64,000 nt of DNA from Phytophthora hibernalis (GCA_012656075.1 JAAKBF010000046.1:62001-126000), one strand, 5' to 3'. Numbered from the stretch's first letter, positions 33,568 through 45,278 are shown. The notes: a model not told the origin generated them from the sequence alone. Numbers and translations are program-made.

Positions 33568-36500
33568 TCATGTATCTTTGAAGTTGGGGAACTGGATCGA
33601 GACCTCACAGGTTACGGAGGGAGACTGCGACTGCCCAGGCAGTGAGACTGGGATCTCGAGGCGGAATTTTCTCGAGCTATAGTCGTCAATTTTAATGTCT
33701 GTGAAGTATCCCTCGCCGTTGCCCAGGTCCTTGTCCGTCCTATAATTCAAATGCCACGTTAGCTAGCCGGCAACACCAAGTAAAAGAAAATATCATCAAA
33801 AACGCACCTGAAGCAGCCAGTAAACTGACGCGCTTGGCTAAGTCGAATCTTCAGCGTGCAGTCCTTCAGTGTTTGGAGCGTGTTCACACACTCCAGTTCT
33901 TCTGGGTTTGATGGCCACAACACGCTTCCTTCCGTTGAGCTCAACACTTTACTGGTTTCTCCAGAATCCATGCCTTGGGTGTCTTCCTTGTGAGTGATTC
34001 TCCAATTGCAGTATACCCTCTCACGGAAGCAGTTCAACCTGTTCTTGAGCAGACCTTCCGCTTTCATGAATTGAAGCGAAATGCTTACACATGGAGTGAG
34101 GTGGCTTTTCAGTGCCGCCATCTCTGACGGATGTAGCCAGACGTAAGAGCCTTTATCTGTCGTTGTGCAATGTAAGTTGGCAGCATTGGGGATAGTACGC
34201 TCATTGTATCCAAGCTTCTCCAGCAGCTTGAGGAGGAAATCCATCCGCGCCGACGAATACATGCCTGACTCATCTGATGACACCTTCTTGCCTGGAATAA
34301 GGTTCGCCTTTTCGAGAATCGATTGGGCAGTGCATGTGCGATCTACCCTGTTGGTATAGGCTACAGGGCAAGTTGCGGCAATTTAGTTTAGAAACAACTC
34401 ATTCACGAAACGCACGAGAAAGGATTACCCGATAGCGCCAACTCCACGGCAGTACTGGCGACAGCAAATGGAATCGCTGCAGTAGCAATCGACAGCGCCA
34501 TTATACCAATCTACATAACAAACCCGATTAGTCTCGCCTTAGTTGCCTCTGCTATCTTCGAAACTTACCCGAATAAATGCGCTGTTGTCCGCGACGAATT
34601 TATTTGGAACCTCAATCAGCATCGGTTCGTGAAAGCACTTGCCCGAGATATCGCTGTGAATCCGTAGCTTGATAGTCTTTGACTTTTCCGGATACGCGAT
34701 CGTCCACACCGCGGGAAATCAACGCTTTTCACTGTCAGTAATGAGCTTTTTAGCACCGTCAGCTCGCGACTTACTTCGAGCTCGTTAAGTCTCCCAGGTA
34801 TCGTCCACGCTTTCTCGATGAACCATCTAAAATCTGGTGGTAGCCACGTATATCCACGCATATCTCGTAGTCTTTCCTCCGTTGCTCCATTTCCAACCTC
34901 GAAGTTTAGCTCGTGCCAAAGCTCATCACCGTCCGGGTCGAGTCGACCGTCGACGGCCCGCTTGATTTGAGCGTCATCCTTGTTCGACTTCAAACCCGGA
35001 CACTCATGCAGAACTTGTTCCATCGCAACAACGAAAAATCTCATTTCTGCCCAAGCAATGTCCTTTGACCCTCCTGCAACTTCAATCACGATAGCATCGT
35101 TCAGCAGCTCTTGGCAAGCAGTAAAGTAAATCGCGGCAGCAAACTCGCCATCAACAAAACACTCGAAGCGATTACCACTTATCTGACGTTTAGCGTCAAG
35201 GCGATAGGATCGTATGGCGAATTTCACGAAAATTGCCTTGGAGACACTGATGGGTATTGTATACTTCCACTTCGCGACATGTCCTTTACGGATGTAATGC
35301 CGATCAAGCACAGATTCTTGCCTTGATAGTGGCTCCCGAAATACCGTGTTTCTCAACCAGTAGGAGGGCACTATCATATCAGCACTTTCAAGTCTTATTT
35401 CCTTGTTTGCTGGGTACGACAAGTTGAAGCGCAACAGCAAATGCTTGAATCCATGCACCATTCCTCCATCAACTGATTGTATTTTTTCCACAACGGAAAG
35501 GTCATAAGCAGCGAGTTGTGTAGCGTGCCATCATGACGAATAGCATCGTAGTTTTCACCAACTTTGCCCTCATACTCGTGATTGACGACTTCACGGATAA
35601 TGTCGAGCACAATCGTTGGGTCTAAAATGACCCGGTCGTCGTTCTCATTGTTGCCGTCCTTGTACCATAAAATGTCTCCCAGGTTGTGGAGTGTGGTGAG
35701 GATATTTCGGCAAACTCTGGCAGTCAGACCAGGGGTATCAGCCATTAAACGTAAGCATGCTGTGTTGACTGGAAGCATCATGTTTTCCAGCTGATCCTCT
35801 CGTTTAGCGTTTGTCATCGCTAATCGTTGCAACTTGATGATACTCTCGAGGACTTCAGTATACTGCTTTGGCATTGGAAAATAAATGGTTGAATCGGTGG
35901 CAATCATGCAATTGATCATTTCTTGCGCTTTCAGGGCCGACGCCGTAGTTACGACGCTGGTAGGCGTCAGAAACTGATCAAAGTCTTCCGTAAGGGCAGT
36001 TAATGCACCTTCCCCAATGCAACCTGGCGAGCGGGGCTGCTGAGAAATGATATGAGGCGGGTATTTACATCATTGGCAACGTTCCTGATACCGTTTTCAG
36101 ATACGAGGTCGGCCTTCGTTCCAATCAGCTTGAACCGGGCGTCTGGCTGACGCAAAAGCACCAACCGCAACCAGTGGAGCACGTTCTCTTCAAAGAATCG
36201 GTCCATGAATTCTTCACCCTCACCGTAGAAAGCGTGTTCATCCACTCCAGCCTGTTAGTGTACACGCCAAGGTCGATGCAGAGAAGATATGCCGTCTTCT
36301 CGGAGAAAAATAGCGGGTTTGAGACTTGATATATGTCCTGGCCAGCATGATCCCAAAACGTCACATCGTATCGTTCCTTCCTCATTTCATTTTCATCATT
36401 GGGAGACGCAATCCGACCAATGTCCACGTTTGTCTCGGTCGAATTCACCATGAATGAAAACGAAAACCGATTGACCCCAATCGTTCGATCGTCTTGATCC

Positions 36501-38432
36501 ATCACCAAGCGAGCTCCGTCTGTTACCGATTTCACGAAGCTTGTTTTCCCCCATGTACTTGGACCAACGATACAGAGCTTACAGCGTTTGACAATATCAT
36601 CATCGGACGTGTTCTCCAAAGTATGTTCTGACTGCTGTGGCTCCGCCTTCGATAAAATTGGATGAAATGTTTAAAAGCGACTTGTTGTTGTTGAAGCATT
36701 CATACCAGTACCGCGCACATGCCAGTAGTCCCAATTGATGTTCTCTCAGGGACGACTGGGCTGATGCTGACAGGATTGGTTTCGAGCCTCGTGAGCACAG
36801 CAAGTGGGCAACAGCAATGCTTTCGTTGTCTAGTTCGTGCTGCTGAGCTGAAATCATGTGACTCAGCGGATTGTTGCCAGTCTACATAATTACACATTTT
36901 AAGTTTTCCAATCAGGAAAACAGGTGGCTAGAACTGAACTAACGTTGTCGGGTGCATCAACCTTGGCGCCTCGATTTAATAGCATCGAAACCATGATTGT
37001 GTTGCTAAAACACGCCGCAAAATGAAGTGCCGTCCTCCCTGCCTGCATGTCCAAATGAAAACAACCCGAGTGAGTAACCCGTCAAGACTGTACATGTAAT
37101 GAGCAGCTTCTCTAGCCTATCAATACAGTCATGCCGCAATGTGAAGTGCAGTCCTGCCATTCTGCACACACACCACAATTTTAAGAGCTCCTCTCAGTCC
37201 GATGCCTAATACGATAACACTTTGCGTATATACTCCATGCCACTATACCTCGTCGCGAGATTCCAAATCAACGCCATGGCCCAACAGCAACTCAAGCATC
37301 TCCGAATTGCCGCTGCTAGCTGCAACGTGTAAAACGGTGCTTCCATCCTATAGCATCACACCCAACAAACCGTAGGAGCTATATTAGATTCAACACACAA
37401 TTCCATCATCTCGTCAACTTACCTCTTCTGTCGCCTTCATTTCAGCCTTTTCTTGAAGCAGCAATTCGACCATTTCCACGTTTCCACCCCTTACGGCGAT
37501 GTGGAGTGTGGTGCTGCCGTACTGCTCAATGAGGTAACGGCAATTGTCAGATATATAAACGCAGACCACAACAGAGTAACCATGCGGCGGCTCACCTCAT
37601 CTGTAGCAGATAATATGGCCCCTCGATTCAGCAACAGCTGAACCATCTCCACGTTGCCACTTCTCACAGCGACGTGGAGCATCGTGCTACCATACTAAGT
37701 GCAGCCCAACAACACACACACCAGCTTTTGTTAGACACCATCAACTATGACCATTACTACAATTGTCATCGCACCTGCTTTCCAGCAGTCATATCCACGC
37801 CTTGTTCCAGTAGCACTGCGACCACGTCCGCTGTCAACTGCTAGACGCAATGGCGTGGTACCAACCTGGTAGTGCATAGGAATAGGATCGAATGTTATAA
37901 AGTTATTCTAGCACCATCACGGCTAGTCTCGCAGAACGTACTTCGTCCATCGCGTTGATGTTCGCACGACCATTAAGGAGTCTGACCTTCTCCGCAGCAT
38001 CGTGATTGAACCGCTTCCATGCTTCTTTTAACGCGTTGCTCTAGTAGTAATTCATTTCTCAATCAGCGACGAGGCTCAGTCAACAGCATTGATTTGATCA
38101 CGACTCACCGTGCTCTTAGTGATATATGTGTTTTCAAGGTGCCTCAAGAGAGCTTGCTGTCTTCCTCCAATGATCAACTGGGGCGCAACATTAATGCCAC
38201 CAGGTAAGCAACACGCTTGTTGACCACAATCGGGGAAGTGTAGAGTCACGTACGAAGTCCAGCGACACCCCTGTCTCCTTCAGCGATTCACGACGGTCCA
38301 CGCGTACTTTGTTTATGATCGCATGAAGCGGGTACTGAAGGTGGCAAAATGTAAACACTGTTAGTGTCAACAGTTTTCCGTCCCGATCCCTCGTTCCTGG
38401 TGCGATTTCCTCACCTCCACCCCGAGATCCAT
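33568..38432 (-). CDS. Ankyrin-Roc-COR (ROCO family) GTPase
   Basis: A multi-exon gene. Short 5' exons start at ATG 38432 (MDLGVE) and lead into about seven ankyrin repeats. Most repeats are coded by a single exon of about 99 nt starting and ending near the repeat boundary, for example GSTMLHVAVRSGN and GSTVLHVAASSGN. The Roc GTPase follows, with P-loop GPSTWGKTS, DxxG as WDHAGQ, and the guanine-specificity motif TKAD. Then come COR blocks (LHNLGDILWYKD; LPPDFRWFIEKAW), a hydrophobic exon (ALSIATAAIPFAVAS) and a C-terminal domain ending at 33568. No kinase domain is present. Roc-COR proteins are dimeric GTPases acting in signalling. The frame breaks at about 36254, 36015, 35486 and 34713 are one-base losses, mostly in homopolymers. 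Breaks near 36660 and 37845, and a degenerate repeat near 37140, are less clear. Confidence 0.78.
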
Positions 38433-38444
38433 CTCGGCGACTGC

Positions 38445-38458
38445 AGATTGAGAAGTGA
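38445..38458 (-). promoter_or_regulatory. Inr-like element of the ROCO gene
   Basis: Read on the minus strand, TCACTTCTCAATCT matches the oomycete Inr consensus at 12 of 14 positions. It lies 13 bases upstream of the ATG at 38432. This supports the tiny first exon chosen for the ROCO gene rather than the longer open frame starting at 38466. Confidence 0.45.
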
Positions 38459-39055
38459 TGCCTCAACAGTCGAATGAGATTAATCCCGGTGGGTAAGTGT
38501 GCAGCATTGCGGGGTATTTCTGAACACGACCTGGATACTTTCGTTTGTTTCCCGCCAGACCGCGCATGCGTATGGGTTCACAACAAGGCCCGCAAGACTT
38601 GTTGCGGCAAGTGCATGTTGCACTGCACCACTGGAGATGCTATTAGCACGCAGGAATGTAAATTGAGACTGTACCCACCATGAAGATCCAGGCTCGTGTG
38701 GCGCCTTCTTCATATACTACTAGTATAACTGCGAGCTGTGACCGGAACGATCTTGACACGTTCTACAGGTCCAATCGGCGGATTCATAGTTTGAATTTCA
38801 TACATCGAGCGCAAAAGTTGGGACCTGAAAGGCGCAAATCATCACACACGCGAGTGATTCGCCTTGTACGAATGAGGGCTGTACAGTGTACAGAGTGCAA
38901 TAGTCGTCGGTCTGCGTCGAGTCCCACTGGCCTCAGAAATCGGGGTTGTGAAGTAAACTTGAGATGCGAAGCTCGATTTAATAGCTTGGCGGGAAAGGAG
39001 AACGCGCACGGGTCAAGGCGCCGAGCAATGTCTTGCTAAATACTTACAAGAAGGC
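38459..39055. other. Intergenic interval
   Basis: About 600 bp between the ROCO promoter and the 3' end of MUS81. Two open frames (38474-38683 and 38680-39039, plus strand) have no domain, odd composition and no Inr match; I regard them as chance. Nothing else is recognisable. Confidence 0.45.
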
Positions 39056-40865
39056 TCAAGCGTCTTCCGTGTACTCGCTGGCGGTCAACAGCTCACCGAG
39101 GGACTCGCGCGTTTTTGCGCCGAGTCGACGTTGGGTCTTCCCGCACCGAACATGTTCGACCTCACTGTCTCGACCGCGCTTTCGCAAAGCACTCTCCAGT
39201 TCACGGAAGTTTTGATACTTGGCTGAAAGCCCCACTGTCTTCGCGGCACTAAGTCCTGGCGCCTGCATGAGCATTCTCTGGAAAATCTCACGCACTGTGA
39301 ACTGCGACTTCTTTCGAAACTGTGCATTGAAGGGGCCGAAAGTTTGCGGTGGCAAACAAAATATCCGTGCAAATTCGACAGCGTCGAAATTGCTTTGCAT
39401 CAGGAAGTGAGTTGATGTAGGTTTTGCAGCTCTCGGATTCGGCGGGAATTTAGCAAGAAGACGCGCGTACACTCGAGCGAGGAACGCCACGGTCTCGTCC
39501 GCGTTCTGACACTGCTGAACGAAAAGTTGTTTTGCACCTGGGTGCGGCCCATCGCCGTGTGCAGGCCGCTCGTACGCACGGTGGTTATCTGCGTCAGCGA
39601 GCCCTCGATGAGATAAATAACACGCACTTCGCCGCATTGCTCGCGCACAGTGGCCAAACGCGTCTTCTGCTCGAAGAAACGACGGTCGATGATACTCCCC
39701 GACAAGTCGTGCACTTCCTTCCGCTCAACGATGACGTTCATCACGAACTCCTGCGTTTCTCCTCCGATGCGATGTCGGCGTGCAATCCATTGAACGTCAC
39801 CAACGCCAAGCGCACGCATCTCGCAGTTCACATTTCGCTCTAGCAGCTTCCGCTCCAGAATTCGCGGGTTGCGCCGCTCAATGACTTCGCGATGGTCCAG
39901 TAGCAGCACCAGCTCCCACGTATCCGCTTCTCGGATCAAATCTTCGGGTGCGGTAGATCGCTTTTGATTCACCACTTCCGGCTCTGGCTCTGGCACCCGT
40001 TCACTCACCCCATCATCGTCCGAGGCTTCCAGCTCAGCACACGTCCAATCCGGACTCGATGGACGCTGGCGAGCGACTCTTCTCCGTGAAGAAGCACTTG
40101 ATATGGCTGTAGCTGCACCTGTGAGTGATCCCGGACACAACTCTGCACTGCGTCTACCTTTCTCCGTGAGAAAATAGTGGCCCAAGTTGGACCTTTTGAC
40201 CACCTCGTGCGTTCCGCTCAGCGACGCCAAACACGCCCTCAACTTGCCACTGCTACCCTCGTACTGTATCAACAAAAGTCCCCAATCAGCCTCACTTGTC
40301 CAACCCCCACCCTCACATCTCCGCTCACCCCTGCGTCCAGCATCCTCTTGAGCAGCGCGTCACTGGCCACTGCGGCGTCTTTATCCACCGCCTGAGCGTC
40401 TTGCAGTGCCAGCAGCACGAACCACGGCTCTGCATTGTCACAGCTAACACAAATCAGTACTTCGTTCCTAAAATAACCTCCATAGCGTCCCTTACGCTTC
40501 ATATAGCTAGGGACGTAATCCCTCGTGGTCCCTAACGGGACGTTCCTCGTCGATTTCTCGGCTTGTACACGTGCTACGGACGTCGTAGAGGGCGCAATCG
40601 ACGCCCCATTCCCTTCCGTTTCTTGCTGCAACAGTCCGCGCTTGCGTAGGATGCCGTGGATCTGGTTGGCCAGGTAGTTGCCGATGTGTCGCAGCTTCTT
40701 GGCTTCGGCAGCGCTGCGCAGAGGCTCCGCGTGCGCGCGCACAGACGCGATGGCGCGCGCGTAGTTGGAGGCCAAGTGGGACGACTCTCGCACGCGCTGC
40801 TTGAGCGCCAGCAGCTCCTCCACCAGCAACTCGTTGGCCTCGTGCGCACAGCCCTGTTTGTTCAT
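39056..40865 (-). CDS. MUS81: MUS81 structure-specific endonuclease catalytic subunit
   Basis: The N-terminus has the helix-hairpin-helix-like segment typical of MUS81 (NYARAIASVRAHAEPLRSA, then HIGNYLANQI). A winged-helix region follows, then the ERCC4/XPF nuclease domain with LLLDHREV and the catalytic VERKEVHDL, and a C-terminal HhH2 (PGLSAAKTVGLSAKY). MUS81 with EME1 cleaves branched DNA at stalled forks and in recombination. Two frame breaks, in A/T runs at 40274-40277 and 39530-39533, each need one base; the total then becomes 1812 nt, 604 codons. An in-frame 66-bp stretch with GTAAGG and CAG ends (around 40432-40498) looks like an intron; removing it joins YVPSYMK to PWFVLLALQ, as expected for the winged helix. 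Human MUS81 has 551 residues, so length fits. Confidence 0.9.
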
Positions 40866-40894
40866 TTTTATCGAATGAATTTAGTGTGATTGGT

Positions 40895-41307
40895 TTACTT
40901 TTCCGTCGTAATTTGTTTTTAAAAGGAACTGACTAGTGGTACAAAACAACACATCCCCGGGATAAAGGGGGTGAAATCAGGTCGCTCGGCAGGCCGAAAC
41001 AACGCCTGCCGTTTAAAGATCCGTGTGCGCAGCACGCGGGCTTAAACCCAGGACCAAGCAGGGTCACACCTAGCTCGGCTTAGGGTTGTGTCACCGCTCT
41101 CAGGGTTTTCAAGGGTGAGGCTCGGGTGTAGTTTTCCTGTCGGCATCTCCGACTTTCATGATTTGAAGCAAGATGACATCCGTCCTCGAGGCGACAATGT
41201 AGAAAAGACTAAATACACATAACCTCCTCAAATATTAAGTTTCAGTAGACTCGTTTTGTACCACTAGCACGAGCCTTTTTAAAAACAAAAATACGACGGA
41301 AAAGTAA
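40895..41307. mobile_element. 413-bp TIR element between MUS81 and the Aurora kinase
   Basis: The left 50 bp, starting TTACTTTTCCGTCGTA and ending GTGGTACAAAAC at about 40945, recur inverted at the right end (about 41254-41307) with a few indels. The interior is non-coding and holds two GC-rich hairpins (CGGCAGG/CCTGCCG near 40988-41011; CCGTGTGC/GCACGCGG near 41023-41040). No clear target duplication is visible. It occupies most of the space between the two divergent genes, so it lies in or next to their promoters. Confidence 0.65.
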
Positions 41308-41576
41308 CAGAACATAACGTCACGACGCTTTACAAATCCAACTCTTTTCAGTGACAGTTTAGTGACGCAGTTTAAATGTGCACGTCATTTTGGAAATACT
41401 CCTGCTGCTGCCAGAAAGCCGCGGTCGTCTCGTCCTTCTGCGCTGCGTGTGGGACCTCCAGTGCGTCGATCGCCTTCTCTTCAGCTGCATCCGGTGCGCA
41501 GTCGTCTGCGCTTCCTCGTCGGGCTCGTTGCACACTCTACTTCACTCTACTTCGCCTACTAGTGACTACCTGAGGG

Positions 41577-42762
41577 ATGCGCCGCTTTGACGCGGACAAG
41601 GAGAACCGTCTGGCCACCGCCTCCAGCTCCAGTTACTCGCAACGCGCTGTGCTCTCGGCCCGCCAGATGAAGACCGGGACGGCCACCGCCTCTGGCGCCA
41701 TGAAGCGGCCGCACAACCAGCCGGACGCCTCTCGATACCCGCGCAAAGCAGGAGGAGACCGAACCGCCGCTTCTCGACGGCCGAACGGCGACGCGCCGAC
41801 GGCCCACACGAGCTCCTACCTGTATGGCGCAGGCGCGGGGCTGCTCAATGCTTCGTCAGCTGCTGCTAAGAACTCATCAGGGCCCACGGGGGCAACCTCC
41901 AAGACTACAACAGCCTCTGCCAGCAGCAAGACACAAGCGTCGGCCAAGACGGAGACCAAACCGGACGCCAAGAAGACGTGGAAACTCAACGACTTTGACA
42001 TCGGCAAACCGCTGGGCAAAGGAAAGTTCGGCAACGTGTATCTGGCGCGCGAGAAGCAGTCAAGTACGTGGTGGCGCTCAAGGTGCTCAACAAGCAGCAG
42101 CTCATGAAGTCGAGCATGGAGCACCAGCTGCGGCGAGAGATCGAGATCCAGTCGCACCTGCGTCACAAGTCCATTCTGAGACTGTATGGCTACTTTTACG
42201 ACAGCAAGAGAGTGTACCTGATCATCGAGTACGCGCCGCAGGAGAGCTCTACCAGAAGCTCATGCGTGCAGGCCACTTTTCCGAGAAGCAATCGGCGCTG
42301 TATGTGCAGGAGATGGCGCGTGCACTCATGTACATGCACAGCAAGCACGTGATCCACCGAGATATCAAACCCGAGAACCTGCTGGTCGGCTTCCACGGCG
42401 AACTCAAGATTGCAGATTTCGGGTGGTCTGTGCACGCGCCGTCCTCAAGACGCACGACGCTGTGTGGCACGTTAGACTACTTGCCACCCGAGATGATTGA
42501 GAACAAGCCCCACGACGAAAACGTGGACGTGTGGACGCTCGGCATCCTCATGTTCGAGTTCCTCACCGGAACCCCTCCCTTCGAGACTGAAAACACCAAG
42601 GAGACGTACCATCGCATCACGCACGTAGACCTCAAGTTTCCGAGCCACGTGTCCGCTGGAGCCCGAGACCTGCTGGTGAAGATCCTGCGCCACGACCCAC
42701 AGCAGCGCATCCCGCTGGAGCGCGTGCTGGAGCACCCGTGGATCGTGCAGCACTGCGTCTAG
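41577..42762 (+). CDS. Aurora-like serine/threonine kinase
   Basis: An unstructured basic N-terminus of about 130 residues precedes a complete kinase domain. The glycine loop is GKGKFGNVYLA, the Lys lies in VALKVL, the catalytic loop is HRDIKPEN, the magnesium loop is DFGWS, and the activation segment is RRTTLCGTLDYLPPEM. DFGWSVHAPSSRRTTLCGT is diagnostic of Aurora kinases, which act on chromosomes and spindle in mitosis. The frame shifts at about 42061 and 42241; one missing base at each, the second in a G pair, gives 1188 nt and a 395-residue protein. No introns are evident. It diverges from MUS81 across a TIR element. Confidence 0.9.
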
Positions 42763-42866
42763 TGTACAGGTACCTTAGTGAGTGTAGTCTATTCCTTTGC
42801 ACATGTGTCTGTGTCGATACAGTAACCACGCAACGCGGCCAGCTCAGCTCTTCCCTTTGTCCAGCG

Positions 42867-43324
42867 TCACGACTGCGTCTTCTCCGGGTGCTTGAGCGCT
42901 TCTGCTGCTGCGTCCGCAGCCTGTTTGACCTCTTGTGCCTCCTGGCGGTGGGCGTCTGCGATCTTCTGGTAGCTTTTGGGCAGCTCGAACTGTTTGGCGA
43001 ATCCCTCGGCCTGAGGCAGCAAACAGTAGTGAGTAGCCGTAGAGAGTGTGTTGTATTGATTGCAACCATCTCTACCTGCTCGTCCAGCGCCTTCTTCTGC
43101 TGCCCCACGTTGCTCTCGAACGAGCGGAAGACGTCGGAGCGCTGCGCATCACGCTCGGCAGACTGCAGCACGTCCTGCTGGAGGCGCCGCAGCTCCGACA
43201 GTTTGGCCTGTACTTCCTCGTGGGATGCGCGACTGCGTTCGTATGTGGCGCGATTGGTCTGGCGGAGGATGTACGTCGAGTCCTCTACGATCTCCCGCAC
43301 CATGCGAGACGTCTGGCCACCCAT
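42867..43324 (-). CDS. Small coiled-coil protein with possible N-myristoylation
   Basis: Exon 1 (43076-43324) encodes 83 residues from MGGQTSRMVREIVED. A 65-bp GT-AG intron follows (43011-43075), and exon 2 (42867-43010) encodes 47 residues ending HPEKTQS, for 130 residues in total. Gly at position 2 with Ser/Thr at position 6 suits N-myristoylation. Most of the protein is charged, heptad-like helix (HEEVQAKLSELRRLQQDVL). It shares an 88-bp divergent promoter with LSM8. The family is not recognised. The myristoylation-like start and helical body recall small membrane-associated mitochondrial organising proteins, but there is no CHCH Cys motif and I do not assign it. Confidence 0.7.
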
Positions 43325-43412
43325 GGAGGCTGTTCAAGGTGGTGTGCTCGAATGATTGGTGATCCCTAGTGTGGACACACCATTTTTCATTTTTCGACAC
43401 TGCTGGAGCAAC
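43325..43412. promoter_or_regulatory. 88-bp bidirectional promoter (coiled-coil gene / LSM8)
   Basis: The start codons of the two divergent genes are only 88 bp apart. At 43380-43393 the plus strand reads CCATTTTTCATTTT, a 13 of 14 match to the oomycete Inr consensus, 20 bases upstream of the LSM8 ATG. No equally good Inr is visible for the minus-strand gene. The two genes must share control sequence. Confidence 0.65.
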
Positions 43413-43979
43413 ATGGCGGCGTATCTGCAGGAGATGATGGACCGTAAGTGGCGATTGCGGGCGTTCTAGGAAACGTATGGAGGCCGCAGCTGCCTCTTTG
43501 TATAGAGTACATGAAGGCGGATGCTGTGGTAGGTCTTCTAATGTCTAACGGTGGTTATTCGGTTAGAAACCATCTCGGTCATCACAAACGACGGCCGGAA
43601 CATCATTGTACGTGGCTGGAAGTGGTTTTCATGGGGAGATCTGTGCATTCTAGTGACTGTTTTGTGTGCGTGTGGATATTGCGACTGCAGGGCGTGCTCA
43701 AGGGCTTCGACCAGTGTGTGAATGTGATCCTAGACGATAGTTTCGAGCGCGTCTTCTCGCTCAAGGAGCCGGTGGAGGCCGTGGAGCTCGGACTCTACAT
43801 CGTGCGCGGGGACAACATGTACGAGCTGTTGTGGTGGCGATTGCTGGGGTATTGGAACGACGCTAACGGGCTTTGTTGCTCTTTGTAGATCTGTCATTGG
43901 CGCTGTGCCCGACAACATCCGAGAGCAGGTGATCGACGACCAGACGCGCGCGGCGCCCTTGAAGCCGCTCGTCCATTAA
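43413..43979 (+). CDS. LSM8: LSM8, U6 snRNA-associated Sm-like protein
   Basis: Four exons: 43413-43443, 43567-43607, 43691-43818 and 43889-43979, all with GT-AG introns. They join to about 96 residues. The Sm fold reads ISVITNDGRNI, then GVLKGFDQCVNVILDD (Sm1), FERVFS and GLYIVRGDN (Sm2), and the tail ends AAPLKPLVH, closely like the human LSM8 tail. LSM8 defines the nuclear LSM2-8 ring that binds the U6 snRNA 3' end for splicing. The frame is intact across all junctions, with phases checked by eye. Three introns in under 600 bp is dense for this window. Confidence 0.93.
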
Positions 43980-44226
43980 CAGGCAAAGTAATTTACTCAA
44001 CTGCAGCGCGGGAGCGAGCTGGCGGTTTCTTCTTCCTGTCTTGCAGTTTCAACGTCCCGTGCGTTCTGTCAAACAGTTTGCTCGGCAGGCAACGATTTAC
44101 GTCCGTCTCAACTTTCGCGGCAAACCGCCTAGCAAAACCCAACCACCTCTTTTGCCACCATCCGTAGTGTGAATCTTTCAAATTTTAGTTATCGGATACG
44201 TGAAATTAAATCCAAATCCCCGTTCG

Positions 44227-45060
44227 TTAAACTACCATGGTCACGGCCGCCCACACTAGCAACCCAAGTACTGTTTGCGAGTGCAAGCGTGAAGAAGCCG
44301 TCGAAACGTCGGTTGCTGCATTAATCAAAACATACCTCATGGAAGTCATGCGGCACTTGTTTTCGACAATGCATTTGACTGGATTGACAGTCACAACATG
44401 GTCATCCACAGCGTACCAGTCATTGCTGTCGCAACTGTCCGAATACAAAATCGCAGCCATCGAGTTGTTGTTGCTCATGAGTACCTTCATTACGCCCAGT
44501 GACATTGGGCATCAGCCAAATACACGTCGCTTCTGATCAAGTTGCCGCACTTGTTGTCGTTGAAGTACTCGGCCATGAAGAGAGGCGTGCTGCCAAACGT
44601 AGATCGCAGGTAGGATTCGCGGCTGTCACTGCAAAATGATTGACCGTAGTATTTCATATCCCCATTCCAGCCAATGTTGAAAGCTTCGCATTCCAAAGGG
44701 CTCGACCCACCGCAGCCTCCTTCGACGATAGTCACTGTAGAAGGGTTTTTACACTCGGAATCATCGTTACCAGTCTGAACGCTCACTCGTCCATCGGAAG
44801 TCGACACACCTGGAATTACTGAGCAGGCTGGCGGAGGTTCGCCAATGAGAACATACTTCCCAGCCTTCGTGTCGTATTCACTTTGAGGGACTCAAGCGCC
44901 AGTGTTGACGGTGAAGTTCATGTCAAGTAAGAGAGACCAATCGTCACTGCCACAACTGGCTTGCAGAACGGCTGACAAGGAATTGTCCTGGGATGTCCAT
45001 ACCGTATTCTCATGGTACCCGTAGTAATGTTGTGGCACTCTCCGTCAGCAAGGTATATTG
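44227..45060 (-). pseudogene. Decayed or truncated Cys-containing secreted-type protein
   Basis: On the minus strand a frame runs from about 45050 through YYGYHENTVWTSQ and CGSDDWSLLLDMNF, meets an in-frame TGA near 44894, then continues through PACSVIPGVSTSDG, ECEAFNIGWNGD and MAEYFNDNKCG. A one-base loss in a GGG run near 44503 shifts the frame to VMKVLMSNNNSM, and it ends at 44227 in a hydrophobic tail (LGLLVWAAVTMVV), perhaps a GPI signal. Paired Cys suggest an extracellular protein. There is no start; upstream sequence is replaced by repeat sequence and a MITE. The in-frame stop plus missing 5' end favour a pseudogene. Family not recognised. Confidence 0.55.
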
Positions 45061-45120
45061 TGTTTTTACTAAATTTGCCGTGCATGCCTCAAATGGCAAA
45101 CCGCCTAACAAAACTTCCAC

Positions 45121-45278
45121 TACAGTGATCTGCTTCCTCAGCGAACACCCAAATCTAAATAACCTTTCACATTGTATGTGAAGACAGAAAGGTGGACGAT
45201 ACAGAGCAGGCTTTCACATAAAATATACTTGAATTCTTTATATATATTAGGTGTTCGCTGAGGAAGCAGATTACTGTA
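45121..45278. mobile_element. 158-bp MITE with 29-bp TIRs
   Basis: TACAGTGATCTGCTTCCTCA begins the left end; the same sequence occurs inverted at the right end with one or two mismatches, giving 29-bp TIRs. CCAC directly flanks both sides (45117-45120 and 45279-45282), a possible 4-bp target duplication. The interior is AT-rich. It sits about 55 bp upstream of the COQ7-like ATG and next to the truncated 5' end of the decayed minus-strand gene, so it may supply promoter sequence for one and have damaged the other. Confidence 0.7.
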
